DNA of 42,510 bases. Origin: an uncultured Clostridium sp. (GTDB lineage: Bacteria; Bacillota; Clostridia; TANB77; CAG-508). Of the stretch, positions 1 through 9,261 are shown piece after piece. The notes beneath the pieces were generated by a model. It worked only from the letters and a program-made list of their open reading frames with translations. It was not told the origin of the DNA and ran no database searches. Position 1 is the stretch's first letter. Each line of letters starts with the position of its first letter. A program made the position numbers and the translations under genes. The DNA lies in the NCBI GenBank assembly GCA_946496575.1, contig CAMMHE010000001.1, forward strand, positions 1 through 42,510. Reading direction: 5' to 3'.

Positions 1-566
1 TTTCTAATTATACTAATTTAACAAATCAATTTGATACAAGAATTAGTTTTAGAATCATGTCTGATAATAGTTCGGATATAACAAAGTTGGAAGATGTAGA
101 ATTATTAGCTCAAGATATTTCAAGTAAAGAATCTGGAAATGGTGTTTTATATTTATATGAAAGTACATCACATCTTGCATTAGCTTATATTGCATTATAT
201 GATTTAATTAGAAATTCAACAAAAAACATTAGTGTTTGTCAAAATTGTGGAAGATACTATTTACAGAGTTCAGGTAAAGAAGTTTATTGTGATTTATTTA
301 ATATAGATGGTAGTCCTTCTTGTAAAACATATGCTTCTCGTAAAGCTTATGATAATAAAATAGAAGATGATATTGCTGAATTAACATATAAAAGAGAATA
401 TCAAAGAAGAATAACACAAGTGTATCGTGCAGACAAAAAACAAAAAGAACAAATGAAAAAGGACTTTAAAATATGGAAAGATAAAGCAAGAGAGCAATTG
501 AAATTGTATAGAGAAAATAAAATTTCTAAAGAAAAATTTTGTAATTGGATAGAGAAAAATAAATAG
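1..566 (+). CDS. DUF6076-like protein, 5' end outside the window
   Basis: The reading frame is open from the first bases of the window (codons start at base 3), so this is the 3' part of a longer gene; the ATG at 57 lacks a ribosome binding site and is probably internal. The middle holds a possible zinc knuckle, C-x2-C in 'CQNCGRYY' followed by two more cysteines ('YCDLF', 'SCKTY') about 17 and 28 residues later. The last 75 residues are lysine- and arginine-rich, probably helical. The pattern resembles DUF6076-type proteins found on clostridial mobile elements. No function is known to me. A strong terminator follows. Confidence 0.55.
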   Translation, partial: SNYTNLTNQFDTRISFRIMSDNSSDITKLEDVELLAQDISSKESGNGVLYLYESTSHLALAYIALYDLIRNSTKNISVCQNCGRYYLQSSGKEVYCDLFNIDGSPSCKTYASRKAYDNKIEDDIAELTYKREYQRRITQVYRADKKQKEQMKKDFKIWKDKAREQLKLYRENKISKEKFCNWIEKNK

Positions 567-570
567 TCAT

Positions 571-606
571 AAAAGCATCATACTAAAAATATGATGCTTT
601 TTGTAT
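571..606 (+). terminator. Intrinsic terminator after the DUF6076-like gene
   Basis: A perfect 12-bp stem (571-582 with 590-601) encloses a 7-nt loop and runs into a T-tract. The A/T arms make it potentially bidirectional. It isolates the first gene from the AbiE operon. Confidence 0.85.
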
Positions 607-655
607 ATTTTTTAAAAATTTTGAAAAAATAAAATAATATTTAGTAAATATATTT

Positions 656-695
656 ACAAGCACTCGTAAAAATGATAAAATTAACGAGTAGTTGT
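656..695. promoter_or_regulatory. Inverted repeat upstream of abiE, candidate AbiEi operator
   Basis: Two 12-nt arms (656-667 and 684-695) match as an inverted repeat at 10 of 12 positions, with a perfect ACTCGT/ACGAGT core. The repeat lies 19-58 nt before the AbiEi start. AbiEi antitoxins of known systems repress their own operon by binding inverted repeats, so this is the natural operator candidate. Binding is inferred. Confidence 0.6.
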
Positions 696-713
696 AAAAA
701 GGAGCGAATATAT

Positions 714-1292
714 ATGAGTGAAAATAAGTTAAAAGAATTCTTAAATGAAAATTATGGTTATATAAAGACTAGAGATTTTGAAAAATTAGGTATTTCTAGA
801 CCTTCAATTCAAAGTTATATTGATAAAAAAATAATTAGAAAAGTATCAAGAGGATTGTATATAGATAATAATTTAATAGAAGATGAATTTTATATACTAC
901 AGCAAAAATTTTCTAACATCATATTCTCATATAATACAGCATGTTATTTATTAAATTTAAGTGATAGAGCTCCATATAAAATAGATGTTACTACTTTAAA
1001 TCATAATAATATAGGCGAAGATTTAGAAATTCACTATGTATCAAAAGATAAGTTTAATATCGGAATCACAGAAATAAAAAGTCCATATGGCAATCCGATA
1101 AAGGTATATAATGCAGAAAGGTGTATATGTGACTTATTAAAAAATAAAAATGAAGTGGATATAGAATTATATAATAAGATTATTAAAAATTATTTTAAGC
1201 AATCTAAAAAAGATTTAGAGACATTAGAAGAATATGCAAAAATATTTAATATACAAGAAAAATTTGAAAACATTATGGAGGTATTAATATAG
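714..1292 (+). CDS. abiEi: AbiEi-family antitoxin / transcriptional regulator
   Basis: Protein of 192 aa. The start at 714 is chosen because an AAAGGAG ribosome binding site lies about 10 nt upstream; the in-frame ATG at 672 lacks one. The N-terminal 55 residues form a winged-helix-like segment ('YIKTRDFEKLGISRPSIQSY') typical of AbiEi antitoxin domains, followed by the C-terminal antitoxin region ('ERCICDLLKNK'). In type IV AbiE systems this protein counteracts the AbiEii nucleotidyltransferase and represses the operon. The stop overlaps the toxin's GTG start by one base, as expected for coupled translation. Assignment rests on motif pattern and pairing. Confidence 0.85.
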   Translation: MSENKLKEFLNENYGYIKTRDFEKLGISRPSIQSYIDKKIIRKVSRGLYIDNNLIEDEFYILQQKFSNIIFSYNTACYLLNLSDRAPYKIDVTTLNHNNIGEDLEIHYVSKDKFNIGITEIKSPYGNPIKVYNAERCICDLLKNKNEVDIELYNKIIKNYFKQSKKDLETLEEYAKIFNIQEKFENIMEVLI

Positions 1293-2128
1293 TGATTGAA
1301 TATAGTGAATTATTTGAAAAGTCAAAAAATCTTGCAAAAGATTCAGGATTAACACAATTAGAGTTATATCAAAGATTCATGTTTGAAAGAATTTTAGAAA
1401 GAATATCTGTATCAAAATACAATGAAAATTTTATATTAAAAGGTGGATTATTATTATCTGCAATGTTAGGAATAAATAGTAGAAGTACTAGAGATATGGA
1501 TATTTCCATCAAGGGTATTGATGTATCACAAGATAAAATGTTGAAGATTTTAAATGAAATTCTATCAATAGACATTAATGATAAAGTAAAATTCGAGGTT
1601 GTGAATATTACAGATATTCGAGCAGATGATGAATATGGTGGGAATAAATATCATTTAGTAGGAAAGTTAGAAAATTTAAAAGTAGCACTAGAAATTGACA
1701 TTTCAACAGGAGATGAGATTACACCAAAAGAATTAAATTTTGAATATACATCTATTTTTGATAATAAAAAAATCTATATTGGTACATATAATATTGAAAC
1801 AATACTATCAGAAAAGATTGAAACTATCCTTCGTAGAGGTAAATACAATACAAGAATGAAAGATTATTATGATGTTTACTTCTTTTTGATGAAACTAAAG
1901 AAAGACATTAATATAAAAATATTTAAACAAGCATTAAATAATACTTTGAGAAAAAGAGAAGCCTTTGATTATTATAACGATTATAAGCAAATTTTAGATC
2001 TGATTGCTGAAGATGATAGAATTACTAATTATTGGAACACATATAAAAAGAAAAATAAATATGCTGAAAATATAGAATTTAAAGACATAGTTAAAATTTT
2101 AAAAGAATTTTTAGATAGTATAAACTAA
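1292..2128 (+). CDS. abiEii: AbiEii/AbiGii-family nucleotidyltransferase toxin
   Basis: Protein of 278 aa starting at GTG, with GGAGG about 10 nt upstream inside the end of the antitoxin gene. The nucleotidyltransferase signature is visible near residues 50-75: 'LKGGLLLS' then 'STRDMDIS', the GG...D-x-D metal-binding pattern of this superfamily. Further conserved blocks are 'EIDISTGD' (third acidic position) and 'EKIETILRRGKYNTRMKDYYDVY', here known only as a family-like pattern. Such toxins transfer nucleotides to RNA targets, often the tRNA acceptor end, and cause growth arrest or abortive infection. Intact in length and motifs, so probably functional. Confidence 0.9.
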   Translation: MIEYSELFEKSKNLAKDSGLTQLELYQRFMFERILERISVSKYNENFILKGGLLLSAMLGINSRSTRDMDISIKGIDVSQDKMLKILNEILSIDINDKVKFEVVNITDIRADDEYGGNKYHLVGKLENLKVALEIDISTGDEITPKELNFEYTSIFDNKKIYIGTYNIETILSEKIETILRRGKYNTRMKDYYDVYFFLMKLKKDINIKIFKQALNNTLRKREAFDYYNDYKQILDLIAEDDRITNYWNTYKKKNKYAENIEFKDIVKILKEFLDSIN

Positions 2129-2152
2129 TTATATTATAGATTGGAGTAAAAA

Positions 2153-4924
2153 ATGAACGATAAAGAACAGAGCAAAAAAGCAAAAGAATTTGCTGAATTT
2201 TGGAAAGGTAAAGGGTATGAAAAAGGTCAAAGCCAAACTTTCTGGCTACAATTATTGAGTGATGTGTTTGGCATAGATAAGCCAAGTGAATTTATTGAAT
2301 TTGAAGATCAAGTACATATTGATAAAAATACAGGTTTTATTGATGGATATATTCCGTCAACAAAAGTTTTAATTGAACAAAAGAGTATTGATAAAGATTT
2401 AAGAAAAGGAATTAGACAATCTGATGGAAGTTTATTAAATCCTTTTCAACAAGCAAAAAAATATATAGCAGAATTACCATTATCAAAACATCCTAAATAT
2501 GTTATTACATGTAATTTCAAATCTTTTTTAGTATACAATATGGAAAATCCAAGAGGAGAACCAGAAGAAATATTATTAGAAAATTTAGAAAAAGAATATT
2601 ATAGATTACAATTTTTAGTTGAAACAGGGAATGAACATTTAAAAAGAGAAATGGAAATTTCTATTCAAGCTGGAGAATTGGTTGGGAAATTATATGATGA
2701 GATATTAAAACTATATATTAATCCAGAGAATGAAGAAACACTAAAAAGTTTAAATATGCTATGTGTAAGATTAGTATTTTGCCTTTATGCAGAAGATAGT
2801 GGAATATTCGGTAAGAGATTAATGTTTCATGATTATTTATCTAGGTTTGAGTCTAGAGATTTAAGGAGAGCATTAATTGATTTATTTAGAGTTCTCGATA
2901 CAAAAGTTGAAGATAGAGATCCTTATATGGAAGAAGAATTATCTCAATTTCCTTATGTTAATGGTGGATTATTTGCAAATGAAGATATAGAAATTCCAAA
3001 TTTAAATGAAAATGTAAAAGAACTGTTATTATCAAAAGCAAGTGAAGATTTTGATTGGAGTGAAATTAGCCCAACGATTTTTGGAGCTGTTTTCGAAAGT
3101 ACATTAAATCCTGAAACAAGAAGAAAGGGTGGAATGCATTACACATCCATAGAAAATATTCATAAAGTAATCGACCCATTGTTTTTAGATGATTTAAAAG
3201 AAGAATTGCAAGAGATAAAATACATATCAGTTATAAAAACAAGAAAGAAAAAACTTACAGAATTTCAAGAAAAATTAGCAAGCCTGAAATTTCTTGACCC
3301 TGCTTGTGGTAGTGGCAATTTTTTAACAGAGACATATCTCTCTTTGAGAAAATTAGAGAATGAAGTTATATTTGAACTCACAGGTGGACAAATAGGTTTG
3401 GCAGACGAGAACTTTTCTCCTATTAAAGTTTCTATAGGACAGTTTTATGGAATAGAAATAAACGATTTTGCTGTAACTGTTGCAAAAACTGCTCTATGGA
3501 TTGCAGAAAGTCAAATGATGAAGGAAACTGAAAATATTTTACATATAAATTTAGATTTTTTACCTTTAAAATCTTATACAAACATAACAGAAGGAAATGC
3601 CTTAAGAATTGACTGGAATGATGTTATACCAAAAGAAGAGTTAAATTATATAATGGGGAATCCACCGTTTGTGGGATCTAAATATTCAAGTGAAATGCAA
3701 AAAAGTGATATGGATTATGCCTTTGAAAATAATAAGAATATAAAGTATAGAACATTAGACTATGTTTCATGTTGGTATTATCTGGCTGCCAAATATATAA
3801 GAGGTACTCTGATACATGTTGCTTTTGTTTCGACTAATTCAATATCACAAGGAGAACAAACAGAAATATTGTGGAGACCATTATTTAAGTTAGGCATCAA
3901 AATAGATTTTGCACATCAAACATTTAGATGGGATAGTGAAGCAAGCATAAAAGCACATGTTCATTGTATTATAATAGGATTTAGTACTTGTGGTAAAGAT
4001 ACTAAATATATTTTTAATGAAAATACAATAAAGAAAGTAAGTAATATAAATGCATATTTAATTGATGCTCCCAATGTATTTATTGCAAGCAGAAACACTC
4101 CAATAGAAAACAGAAGAAAAATGATTGCACCTAATAAACCATGTGATTATAATAATTTAAAAATAGAAGAAAACGAATATGATGACTTTGTAAAAAAATG
4201 TCCTAATTCAAAAAAATGGATTAAAAGAATGGTAGGGGCACAAGAATTTATTAATAATAAAACAAGATATTGTTTATGGTTAGTAAATTGTTCACCTGAA
4301 GAATTAAAATCAATGCCTCAAGTTTTAGATAGGGTAAAAAAGTGTAAAGAAGATAGATTGAAAGCTAATACTGCAGAATCGCTTAAATTAGCTAATACCC
4401 CAACTTTATTTAGAGAGCAAATTAATCCAGATTCATATTTATTAATACCATGTGTATCTTCAGAAAGAAGAAAATATATACCGATTGGTTTTTTAGATAA
4501 AAATACAATACCTGTTATGGGAACATTAATAATACCTGATGCAAACTTGTATGATTTTGGCATATTAACTTCTAATGTGCATATGGCATGGATGAGAGTT
4601 GTAGCTGGTAGACTAAAAAGTGATTACAGATATTCAAAGGATATTGTATATAATAATTTCCCGTGGTGTAATCCAACGGAAGAACAAAAGAAAAAGATAG
4701 AAAAAACAGCACAAGCAATACTTGATGCAAGAGCATTATATCCAAATAGTTCTTTAGCAGATTTATATGATGAACTAACAATGCCAAAGGAACTTAGAAA
4801 AGCTCATCAGGAAAATGATAAAGCAGTTATGGAAGCTTATGGTTTTGATTGGAAGAGAATGACCGAATCTGATTGTGTGGCTGAACTTATGAAAATGTAT
4901 GAAAAATTAACACAACATAATTAA
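2153..4924 (+). CDS. MmeI-like single-chain restriction-modification enzyme (type IIL/IIG)
   Basis: Protein of 923 aa beginning 24 nt after abiEii. Near residues 62-77, 'IDGYIPSTKVLIEQKS' shows the D...E-x-K arrangement of a PD-(D/E)XK nuclease. The SAM-binding motif 'FLDPACGSGNF' lies near residue 380 and the N6-adenine methylase catalytic motif 'NPPF' near residue 503. The C-terminal third ('VHMAWMRVVAGRLKSDYRYS', then 'NNFPW') is like the target-recognition region of MmeI enzymes. Length fits the MmeI family. It probably methylates adenine in a short asymmetric site and cuts at a distance; a methylase-only relative (YeeA/DnmA type) is possible, but the nuclease residues look intact. The recognition sequence cannot be predicted. 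Confidence 0.88.
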   Translation: MNDKEQSKKAKEFAEFWKGKGYEKGQSQTFWLQLLSDVFGIDKPSEFIEFEDQVHIDKNTGFIDGYIPSTKVLIEQKSIDKDLRKGIRQSDGSLLNPFQQAKKYIAELPLSKHPKYVITCNFKSFLVYNMENPRGEPEEILLENLEKEYYRLQFLVETGNEHLKREMEISIQAGELVGKLYDEILKLYINPENEETLKSLNMLCVRLVFCLYAEDSGIFGKRLMFHDYLSRFESRDLRRALIDLFRVLDTKVEDRDPYMEEELSQFPYVNGGLFANEDIEIPNLNENVKELLLSKASEDFDWSEISPTIFGAVFESTLNPETRRKGGMHYTSIENIHKVIDPLFLDDLKEELQEIKYISVIKTRKKKLTEFQEKLASLKFLDPACGSGNFLTETYLSLRKLENEVIFELTGGQIGLADENFSPIKVSIGQFYGIEINDFAVTVAKTALWIAESQMMKETENILHINLDFLPLKSYTNITEGNALRIDWNDVIPKEELNYIMGNPPFVGSKYSSEMQKSDMDYAFENNKNIKYRTLDYVSCWYYLAAKYIRGTLIHVAFVSTNSISQGEQTEILWRPLFKLGIKIDFAHQTFRWDSEASIKAHVHCIIIGFSTCGKDTKYIFNENTIKKVSNINAYLIDAPNVFIASRNTPIENRRKMIAPNKPCDYNNLKIEENEYDDFVKKCPNSKKWIKRMVGAQEFINNKTRYCLWLVNCSPEELKSMPQVLDRVKKCKEDRLKANTAESLKLANTPTLFREQINPDSYLLIPCVSSERRKYIPIGFLDKNTIPVMGTLIIPDANLYDFGILTSNVHMAWMRVVAGRLKSDYRYSKDIVYNNFPWCNPTEEQKKKIEKTAQAILDARALYPNSSLADLYDELTMPKELRKAHQENDKAVMEAYGFDWKRMTESDCVAELMKMYEKLTQHN

Positions 4925-4953
4925 AATATTAGCAGGTAAAGGTGGCATATTTA

Positions 4954-6744
4954 ATGGAGAATGATGAAATAGAAGAATTAGCAGTTAATATTATTGAACA
5001 AGAGATTTTAAAATATCGTGATTTAAAGTCTGGCATTCCAAAAGGAGACAAAGGAATTTCATGGGATGGACATATAACCGTTTTTGATGGTAAAGGGAGA
5101 ACAAAAAATAATTTTGAATATAATATAAATGTTCAAGTAAAAGGAAGAATAGTAAAAAAAATAAAAAAAGGCAATACTAAATTTTCTATAGAAAAATCAG
5201 ATCTTGTAAATTATCAAAAACAAAAAAATGGAACTTTGCTTTTAGTTGTAGACATTATTGATAATCTAAATTATCAAATTTATTATGCTAACTTATTACC
5301 TGTTGATTTAAAACAATTACTAGAAAATAATAATAGTAAAGCAAAAAAACCTAAAATAAGTATTTTACTTAAACCTATAAAAGAGTCATCAGTTTCATCG
5401 CTACAAAATATATGTAGAAATTTTGCTTTAAATTCAAAAAGACAAATGGGAATACCTATAAAAGATTTGAGTGAATTAAAGAATATTGAAACTATTGAAT
5501 TTAAAGTTATTTCTGAAAAAGGAAAACTCTTTGATTATATACTTAATAATGATGTATATACATATGCAATACTTAAAGATCAACTAAAAACTATGGTTGC
5601 ATTGCCTAAAGGTGATTTTATGATGGTTCAAGAAAAAATAGAAAAGAATGTAAAGGTTAAAGATAAGCTATATTATTCTTCATATACATTGACAAGACAG
5701 AAAGAACACGAGACTATTACAATTGGAAAGGGCATTGTTTTTGATTTAGACATAAGAAAAATCAATTTTAATTTTAAAGGAACTTTGCAAGATAGAATAA
5801 CAGATATGGAATTTTTTGTGGATCTAATTAAAAATAGATCAGTAACAATAAATGGAGCTACGTTAGATTTGCCTAAATATAAAAATGACGAAAATGAAGA
5901 AAAAAGACTAATAGAAGAATATAATAAGAAAATTAATGACTTGAAAATATTAAGAGATAAGTTTTTAGAACTTAATATAGATTTTAAAGAAGATATTGAT
6001 AAGTTAGATAAACAAAGTAGAAATAATTTATTACTGTTCAAAAAAATTTTTTGTGATAACATTGTACCAACAAATTTAAATATACAACAAGGTAGAATAT
6101 CGTTTATAAAAATAGGTAATTGTAATATAGCTATATTAGCACAAAAAAATGAAAATGAAGAATTAAAAATCTATAATTATTTTAGTGAATTAAAAGATAT
6201 TATTAATATTGTTATAGTAAAAAAAGGAGAAAGACCTTCTCTTAAAAACAGAACAAGTCCATATTTTGTTATGAGTTCTGAAGATATACTGAAATTCTCT
6301 AATTTTAATGCTGAGATAGTTTTTAATTCTCTTAATGTTATTCAAAATTTTGAAAGTCAATCTGAATATATAAATGCTTTTATGCTAGAATTATTAAAAG
6401 CTTATGATAAAGATAATAAAAGAAAGGATATATTAGACTTATCAGAAAAAATTAATACTTTACTAATACAAAATAAAACTAGTATAACTAACCAATTAAA
6501 TAAATTTCAAATTATAAGAAGAAAAAGAGATTTAACACAAGAAGAAAAAAATATATTAATAGATTTAAGAGCTAATTTAGAAGAGGATGATAATTTTAAT
6601 ACAAATCAATGTGGGATAGCAATTTTATTAGAAAATAATAATGATTATAAATTTTACTATAATGCTATGGATAAAGATACACAAAAAGAATTTGATACAT
6701 ATCCTATTATTAATTTAATGAATACTAAGAAAGAGGAGTTATAA
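4954..6744 (+). CDS. DUF4365-like N-terminal nuclease-domain protein, possible defence effector
   Basis: Protein of 596 aa. The start at 4954 has an AAAGGTGG-type ribosome binding site about 8 nt upstream; the GTG at 4942 falls inside that site. The first 110 residues contain 'SWDGHITVF' and 'INVQVKGR', the D...Q-x-K pattern of DUF4365/Mrr-like PD-(D/E)XK nucleases. The remaining 480 residues are charged and match nothing I recognise; a possible coiled-coil stretch lies around residues 310-370. It follows the MmeI-like gene by 29 nt on the same strand, so it is probably co-transcribed and part of the same defence island. Function is inferred from domain and context. Confidence 0.6.
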   Translation: MENDEIEELAVNIIEQEILKYRDLKSGIPKGDKGISWDGHITVFDGKGRTKNNFEYNINVQVKGRIVKKIKKGNTKFSIEKSDLVNYQKQKNGTLLLVVDIIDNLNYQIYYANLLPVDLKQLLENNNSKAKKPKISILLKPIKESSVSSLQNICRNFALNSKRQMGIPIKDLSELKNIETIEFKVISEKGKLFDYILNNDVYTYAILKDQLKTMVALPKGDFMMVQEKIEKNVKVKDKLYYSSYTLTRQKEHETITIGKGIVFDLDIRKINFNFKGTLQDRITDMEFFVDLIKNRSVTINGATLDLPKYKNDENEEKRLIEEYNKKINDLKILRDKFLELNIDFKEDIDKLDKQSRNNLLLFKKIFCDNIVPTNLNIQQGRISFIKIGNCNIAILAQKNENEELKIYNYFSELKDIINIVIVKKGERPSLKNRTSPYFVMSSEDILKFSNFNAEIVFNSLNVIQNFESQSEYINAFMLELLKAYDKDNKRKDILDLSEKINTLLIQNKTSITNQLNKFQIIRRKRDLTQEEKNILIDLRANLEEDDNFNTNQCGIAILLENNNDYKFYYNAMDKDTQKEFDTYPIINLMNTKKEEL

Positions 6745-6755
6745 GTTGCTCCTCT
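6732..6755. terminator. Hairpin between convergent genes
   Basis: A 7-bp perfect stem (AGAGGAG with CTCCTCT) holds the stop codon of the upstream gene in its loop and lies 6 nt before the end of the converging relaxase gene. The T-tract is weak, so termination is only probable. Confidence 0.45.
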
Positions 6756-6760
6756 CTACT

Positions 6761-8053
6761 TTATCTATTTCTATTTTTTTCTTTCTTCTTCTGATTTTTA
6801 TCTAATTGCCTTTTTTCTTCCTCTAACTTTTGCTGAAGTTCAAATTCCTTAATTTTTTCCAACCTTTTAAAAATGTTATCACAAAGTCTTATTTCTTCAG
6901 CAAGTGGTGTAATTTTTTTAGAAATTTCTATAATTTTATTTTCTATAGTTTCCTTTTCATCTTCTGTTTTAGCTCTTTTGTGCTTTCTCCACAAATTCTC
7001 TCTTTTACTTTTTAGTGGGTTAATTTTCTCATATGCAGATTTTTGATAAGCAAGTAACTCTTGTTCCGTATTGATATTATTTTTACATACAAATCTAACT
7101 TGTCTAGAAAACTCATCCATTTTCTTAATTTCATTTAATAATTTTGGTGTCATTTTCGTTATATTAGATTTTAAGACTTTTTCTGTATTGATTCCAAATA
7201 ATTTCTCATAATGAAATATTAAATATGAAATAGAGCCTTTATTTTGATAATATTTTTCTTTTAATTTATTATAGCTTTTATAAGTTTTATGAATTAGTAA
7301 ATATGGCTCTGGAGAATATGAAAATTCAGGCTGTGTTTCTAAAATTCTTTTATAAATATTTTCTTTTGAATATTGATTACCAAATTGTCTTTCAATTCTC
7401 GTATTTCTTTTATAAGGTTCTCGCCTAATAGATAATGTATTGTTCTTTTCAGTAACAATATAATCTAAATCCTGTAATATTTTAATAAATTCATTATAAT
7501 CCCTGGCATTTGTTATTGCATAATCAATACTATCTTTCATTAGTTCTTTATAAAGACTACTTGTAGCAAATTTATTATATCTATCATTTTGATATTTGTG
7601 CTTTAATATACTTAATCCATATTCTTCACAAAGCTTATCAGAAGTATTTCTCATTATCGCATAATCTTTTTTGGTATTACAAAATCGTTTACCATCTATA
7701 AATGAAACAGAATTTAGTACAAAATGGTTGTGTATATTGCCTGTATTTAAGTGTGTTGTGACAACTACTTGAAATTTGTCTCCCCATATTTCTTCAGCAA
7801 GTTTTACTCCAATTTCATGTGCTTGCTCTGCTGTAACTTCTCCTTTTACAAATGATTGATAACCATGATAACATTCTATCCCTCCAGTTTTAAAAAATTG
7901 CTTTTTAACATTAGTCATTTCATAGAAGGCTGTATCAGGCATACAATTTATACCTGATACATATAGTTTATTCTCCGTCTTTTCTCCGTTAATTGCATAA
8001 CCTATTAACCTATCTAATCTGCTTTTAAATTTCCATAGTTTTGTTGTTGCCAT
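6761..8053 (-). CDS. MobA-type relaxase (MOBP family)
   Basis: Protein of 430 aa that would nick DNA at oriT and lead the strand during conjugative mobilization. The HUH motif is visible as H101 and H108-N-H110 within 'THLNTGNIHNHFVLNSVSF', and a candidate catalytic tyrosine is Y19. The block 'YHGYQSF.KGEV.AEQAHEIG' is characteristic of Gram-positive MobA relaxases. The C-terminal 90 residues are strongly charged and helical. The gene overlaps mobC by 29 nt and has an AAAGGAA ribosome binding site within it, so the two are translationally coupled. No type IV secretion genes are visible, so transfer would need a helper element. Confidence 0.92.
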   Translation of the reverse strand: MATTKLWKFKSRLDRLIGYAINGEKTENKLYVSGINCMPDTAFYEMTNVKKQFFKTGGIECYHGYQSFVKGEVTAEQAHEIGVKLAEEIWGDKFQVVVTTHLNTGNIHNHFVLNSVSFIDGKRFCNTKKDYAIMRNTSDKLCEEYGLSILKHKYQNDRYNKFATSSLYKELMKDSIDYAITNARDYNEFIKILQDLDYIVTEKNNTLSIRREPYKRNTRIERQFGNQYSKENIYKRILETQPEFSYSPEPYLLIHKTYKSYNKLKEKYYQNKGSISYLIFHYEKLFGINTEKVLKSNITKMTPKLLNEIKKMDEFSRQVRFVCKNNINTEQELLAYQKSAYEKINPLKSKRENLWRKHKRAKTEDEKETIENKIIEISKKITPLAEEIRLCDNIFKRLEKIKEFELQQKLEEEKRQLDKNQKKKEKNRNR

Positions 8054-8390
8054 GCAAAGTTCCTTTCTTTTGAGGTAGAAGATATACTTGCTCTAAACTT
8101 AAAACTAAATCTCGTATTTGCTGTAGTAATGGAGTAAACTTATCTTCTCTCATATAACCTTGATATCTGTTGTAAGTTCTTGCCATTTGATTTAAGTTAT
8201 TTGCCATACCTCTTAATTGAGATAGAATTTCATAAAATCTTTCATCTGGTTGTTCTTTTAGCTTATAATCTAAAATTATTTTTCTAAAAAATTCTGATTT
8301 ATTTAATCCAGACTTTTTGGCTTTTTCATCAAAAATTCTTTTTTCATCTTCATTTAAAAATACATTGATTTTTATATTTCTTGTTCTCAT
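8025..8390 (-). CDS. mobC: MobC-family relaxosome protein
   Basis: Protein of 121 aa. The N-terminus 'RTRNIKINVFLNEDEKRIFDEKAKKSGLNKSEFFRKII' (given in part) is a ribbon-helix-helix DNA-binding pattern, and 'QLRGMANNLNQMARTYNR' is the hallmark MobC block. Such proteins help open oriT for the relaxase. It lies directly upstream of the relaxase and next to an inverted-repeat region that is the likely oriT. Confidence 0.9.
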   Translation of the reverse strand: MRTRNIKINVFLNEDEKRIFDEKAKKSGLNKSEFFRKIILDYKLKEQPDERFYEILSQLRGMANNLNQMARTYNRYQGYMREDKFTPLLQQIRDLVLSLEQVYLLPQKKGTLHGNNKTMEI

Positions 8391-8419
8391 TTTTCATCTC
8401 GCTTTCTATTTTTTTATTT

Positions 8420-8475
8420 GGGTTTGGGACTTGTCCCATTCTTATGTGTATTTGTATGCGTGAGTACAAATACGT
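8420..8475. other. Candidate oriT
   Basis: Two perfect inverted repeats lie side by side just upstream of mobC: TGGGAC/GTCCCA (8425-8430 and 8433-8438) and GTATTTGTA/TACAAATAC (8448-8456 and 8465-8473, 8-nt loop). Known MOBP oriTs sit upstream of mobC/mobA and carry such a repeat beside the nick site. The exact nick site cannot be called. Confidence 0.6.
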
Positions 8476-8506
8476 TGCTTGCATATTCAAGAAATCTAGA
8501 AAGTAC

Positions 8507-8833
8507 TCACTTTAAAACTCCTATTTTTTTGAATAAAAAGTAAGCCTCTTTACACCCTAAAAAGAAGATTTTTTTTTCTTCTATTGATTGCATATCAGTA
8601 TAAATTTCTACTAATTTTGAAAGTGCAAAACATTCTTCATTTGATAAATTTCTATCTTTAATATCTCCTTCTAGAACCCAAACTAGATTCTCATTTTCGT
8701 CCATAAATTTATGAAATTCCTTCTGTAATTTTATATATTCTTTATTTGTATTTCTTAAATTTCTTCTAATATCTTCTAAATATTCTTCAAACATATCTTC
8801 ATATTCTTCATAAAAAGTTTCTATTTTTTCCAT
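8507..8833 (-). CDS. Small acidic hypothetical protein of the mobile element
   Basis: The start at 8833 is chosen because the GGAGG of the upstream coding end lies about 8 nt before it; two earlier in-frame ATGs (8848 and 8839) overlap or closely follow that site. The protein is about 108 aa, rich in Glu and Tyr at the N-terminus ('FYEEYEDMFEEYLED'), with a helical middle and a C-terminal 'FFLGCKEAYFLFKKIGVL'. It resembles small unknown proteins carried by clostridial mobilizable elements. The family is not recognised with confidence and no function is proposed. Confidence 0.6.
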   Translation of the reverse strand: MEKIETFYEEYEDMFEEYLEDIRRNLRNTNKEYIKLQKEFHKFMDENENLVWVLEGDIKDRNLSNEECFALSKLVEIYTDMQSIEEKKIFFLGCKEAYFLFKKIGVLK

Positions 8834-8847
8834 AATCATTTCCTCCA

Positions 8848-9243
8848 TTAAACATAAATTAATTCTTTAAATATAATTTCTTCAACACGATTTTTAATAT
8901 TGTTCATGCTTCTAACCCATTCCATTTGATTAGTTTCTTTCAATTCTTCAGTTATATTTTCTTGCTCCATAAACTGTTTCATTAGCAAATTAAATCTTTT
9001 ATTTGCTATTTTGTCTGTTTCTAATAAATGACTTCTTAACTTATTATCAAGCCATAAACAAATATATTCTGCTTTCTTATGCTCTAGCAAATATTTCAAT
9101 CGCAATTTTCCATATTTACCTAGTTCTACTGCTTTTACACTAGCTGAATCAATTAAATTTGGAAAGTAGTAATCGCCTTTTCTTATATATTCAATTCCTG
9201 TTTTTTTATCTATAAATCTTTCTTTTAATTCGTCATTTTTCAT
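8848..9243 (-). CDS. TnpV-like transposon-encoded protein
   Basis: Protein of 131 aa matching the TnpV pattern: an N-terminal 'GDYYFPNL' block, 'LGKYGKLRLKYLLEHKKAEY', and the characteristic C-terminal 'NQMEWVRSMNNIKNRVEEII' ending in 'KELIYV'. TnpV proteins occur on clostridial transposons and conjugative elements; their molecular role is not established. The stop overlaps the first possible ATG of the next gene, indicating one operon. Confidence 0.82.
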   Translation of the reverse strand: MKNDELKERFIDKKTGIEYIRKGDYYFPNLIDSASVKAVELGKYGKLRLKYLLEHKKAEYICLWLDNKLRSHLLETDKIANKRFNLLMKQFMEQENITEELKETNQMEWVRSMNNIKNRVEEIIFKELIYV

Positions 9244-9261
9244 ATCTAACTTCTCCTTTTT

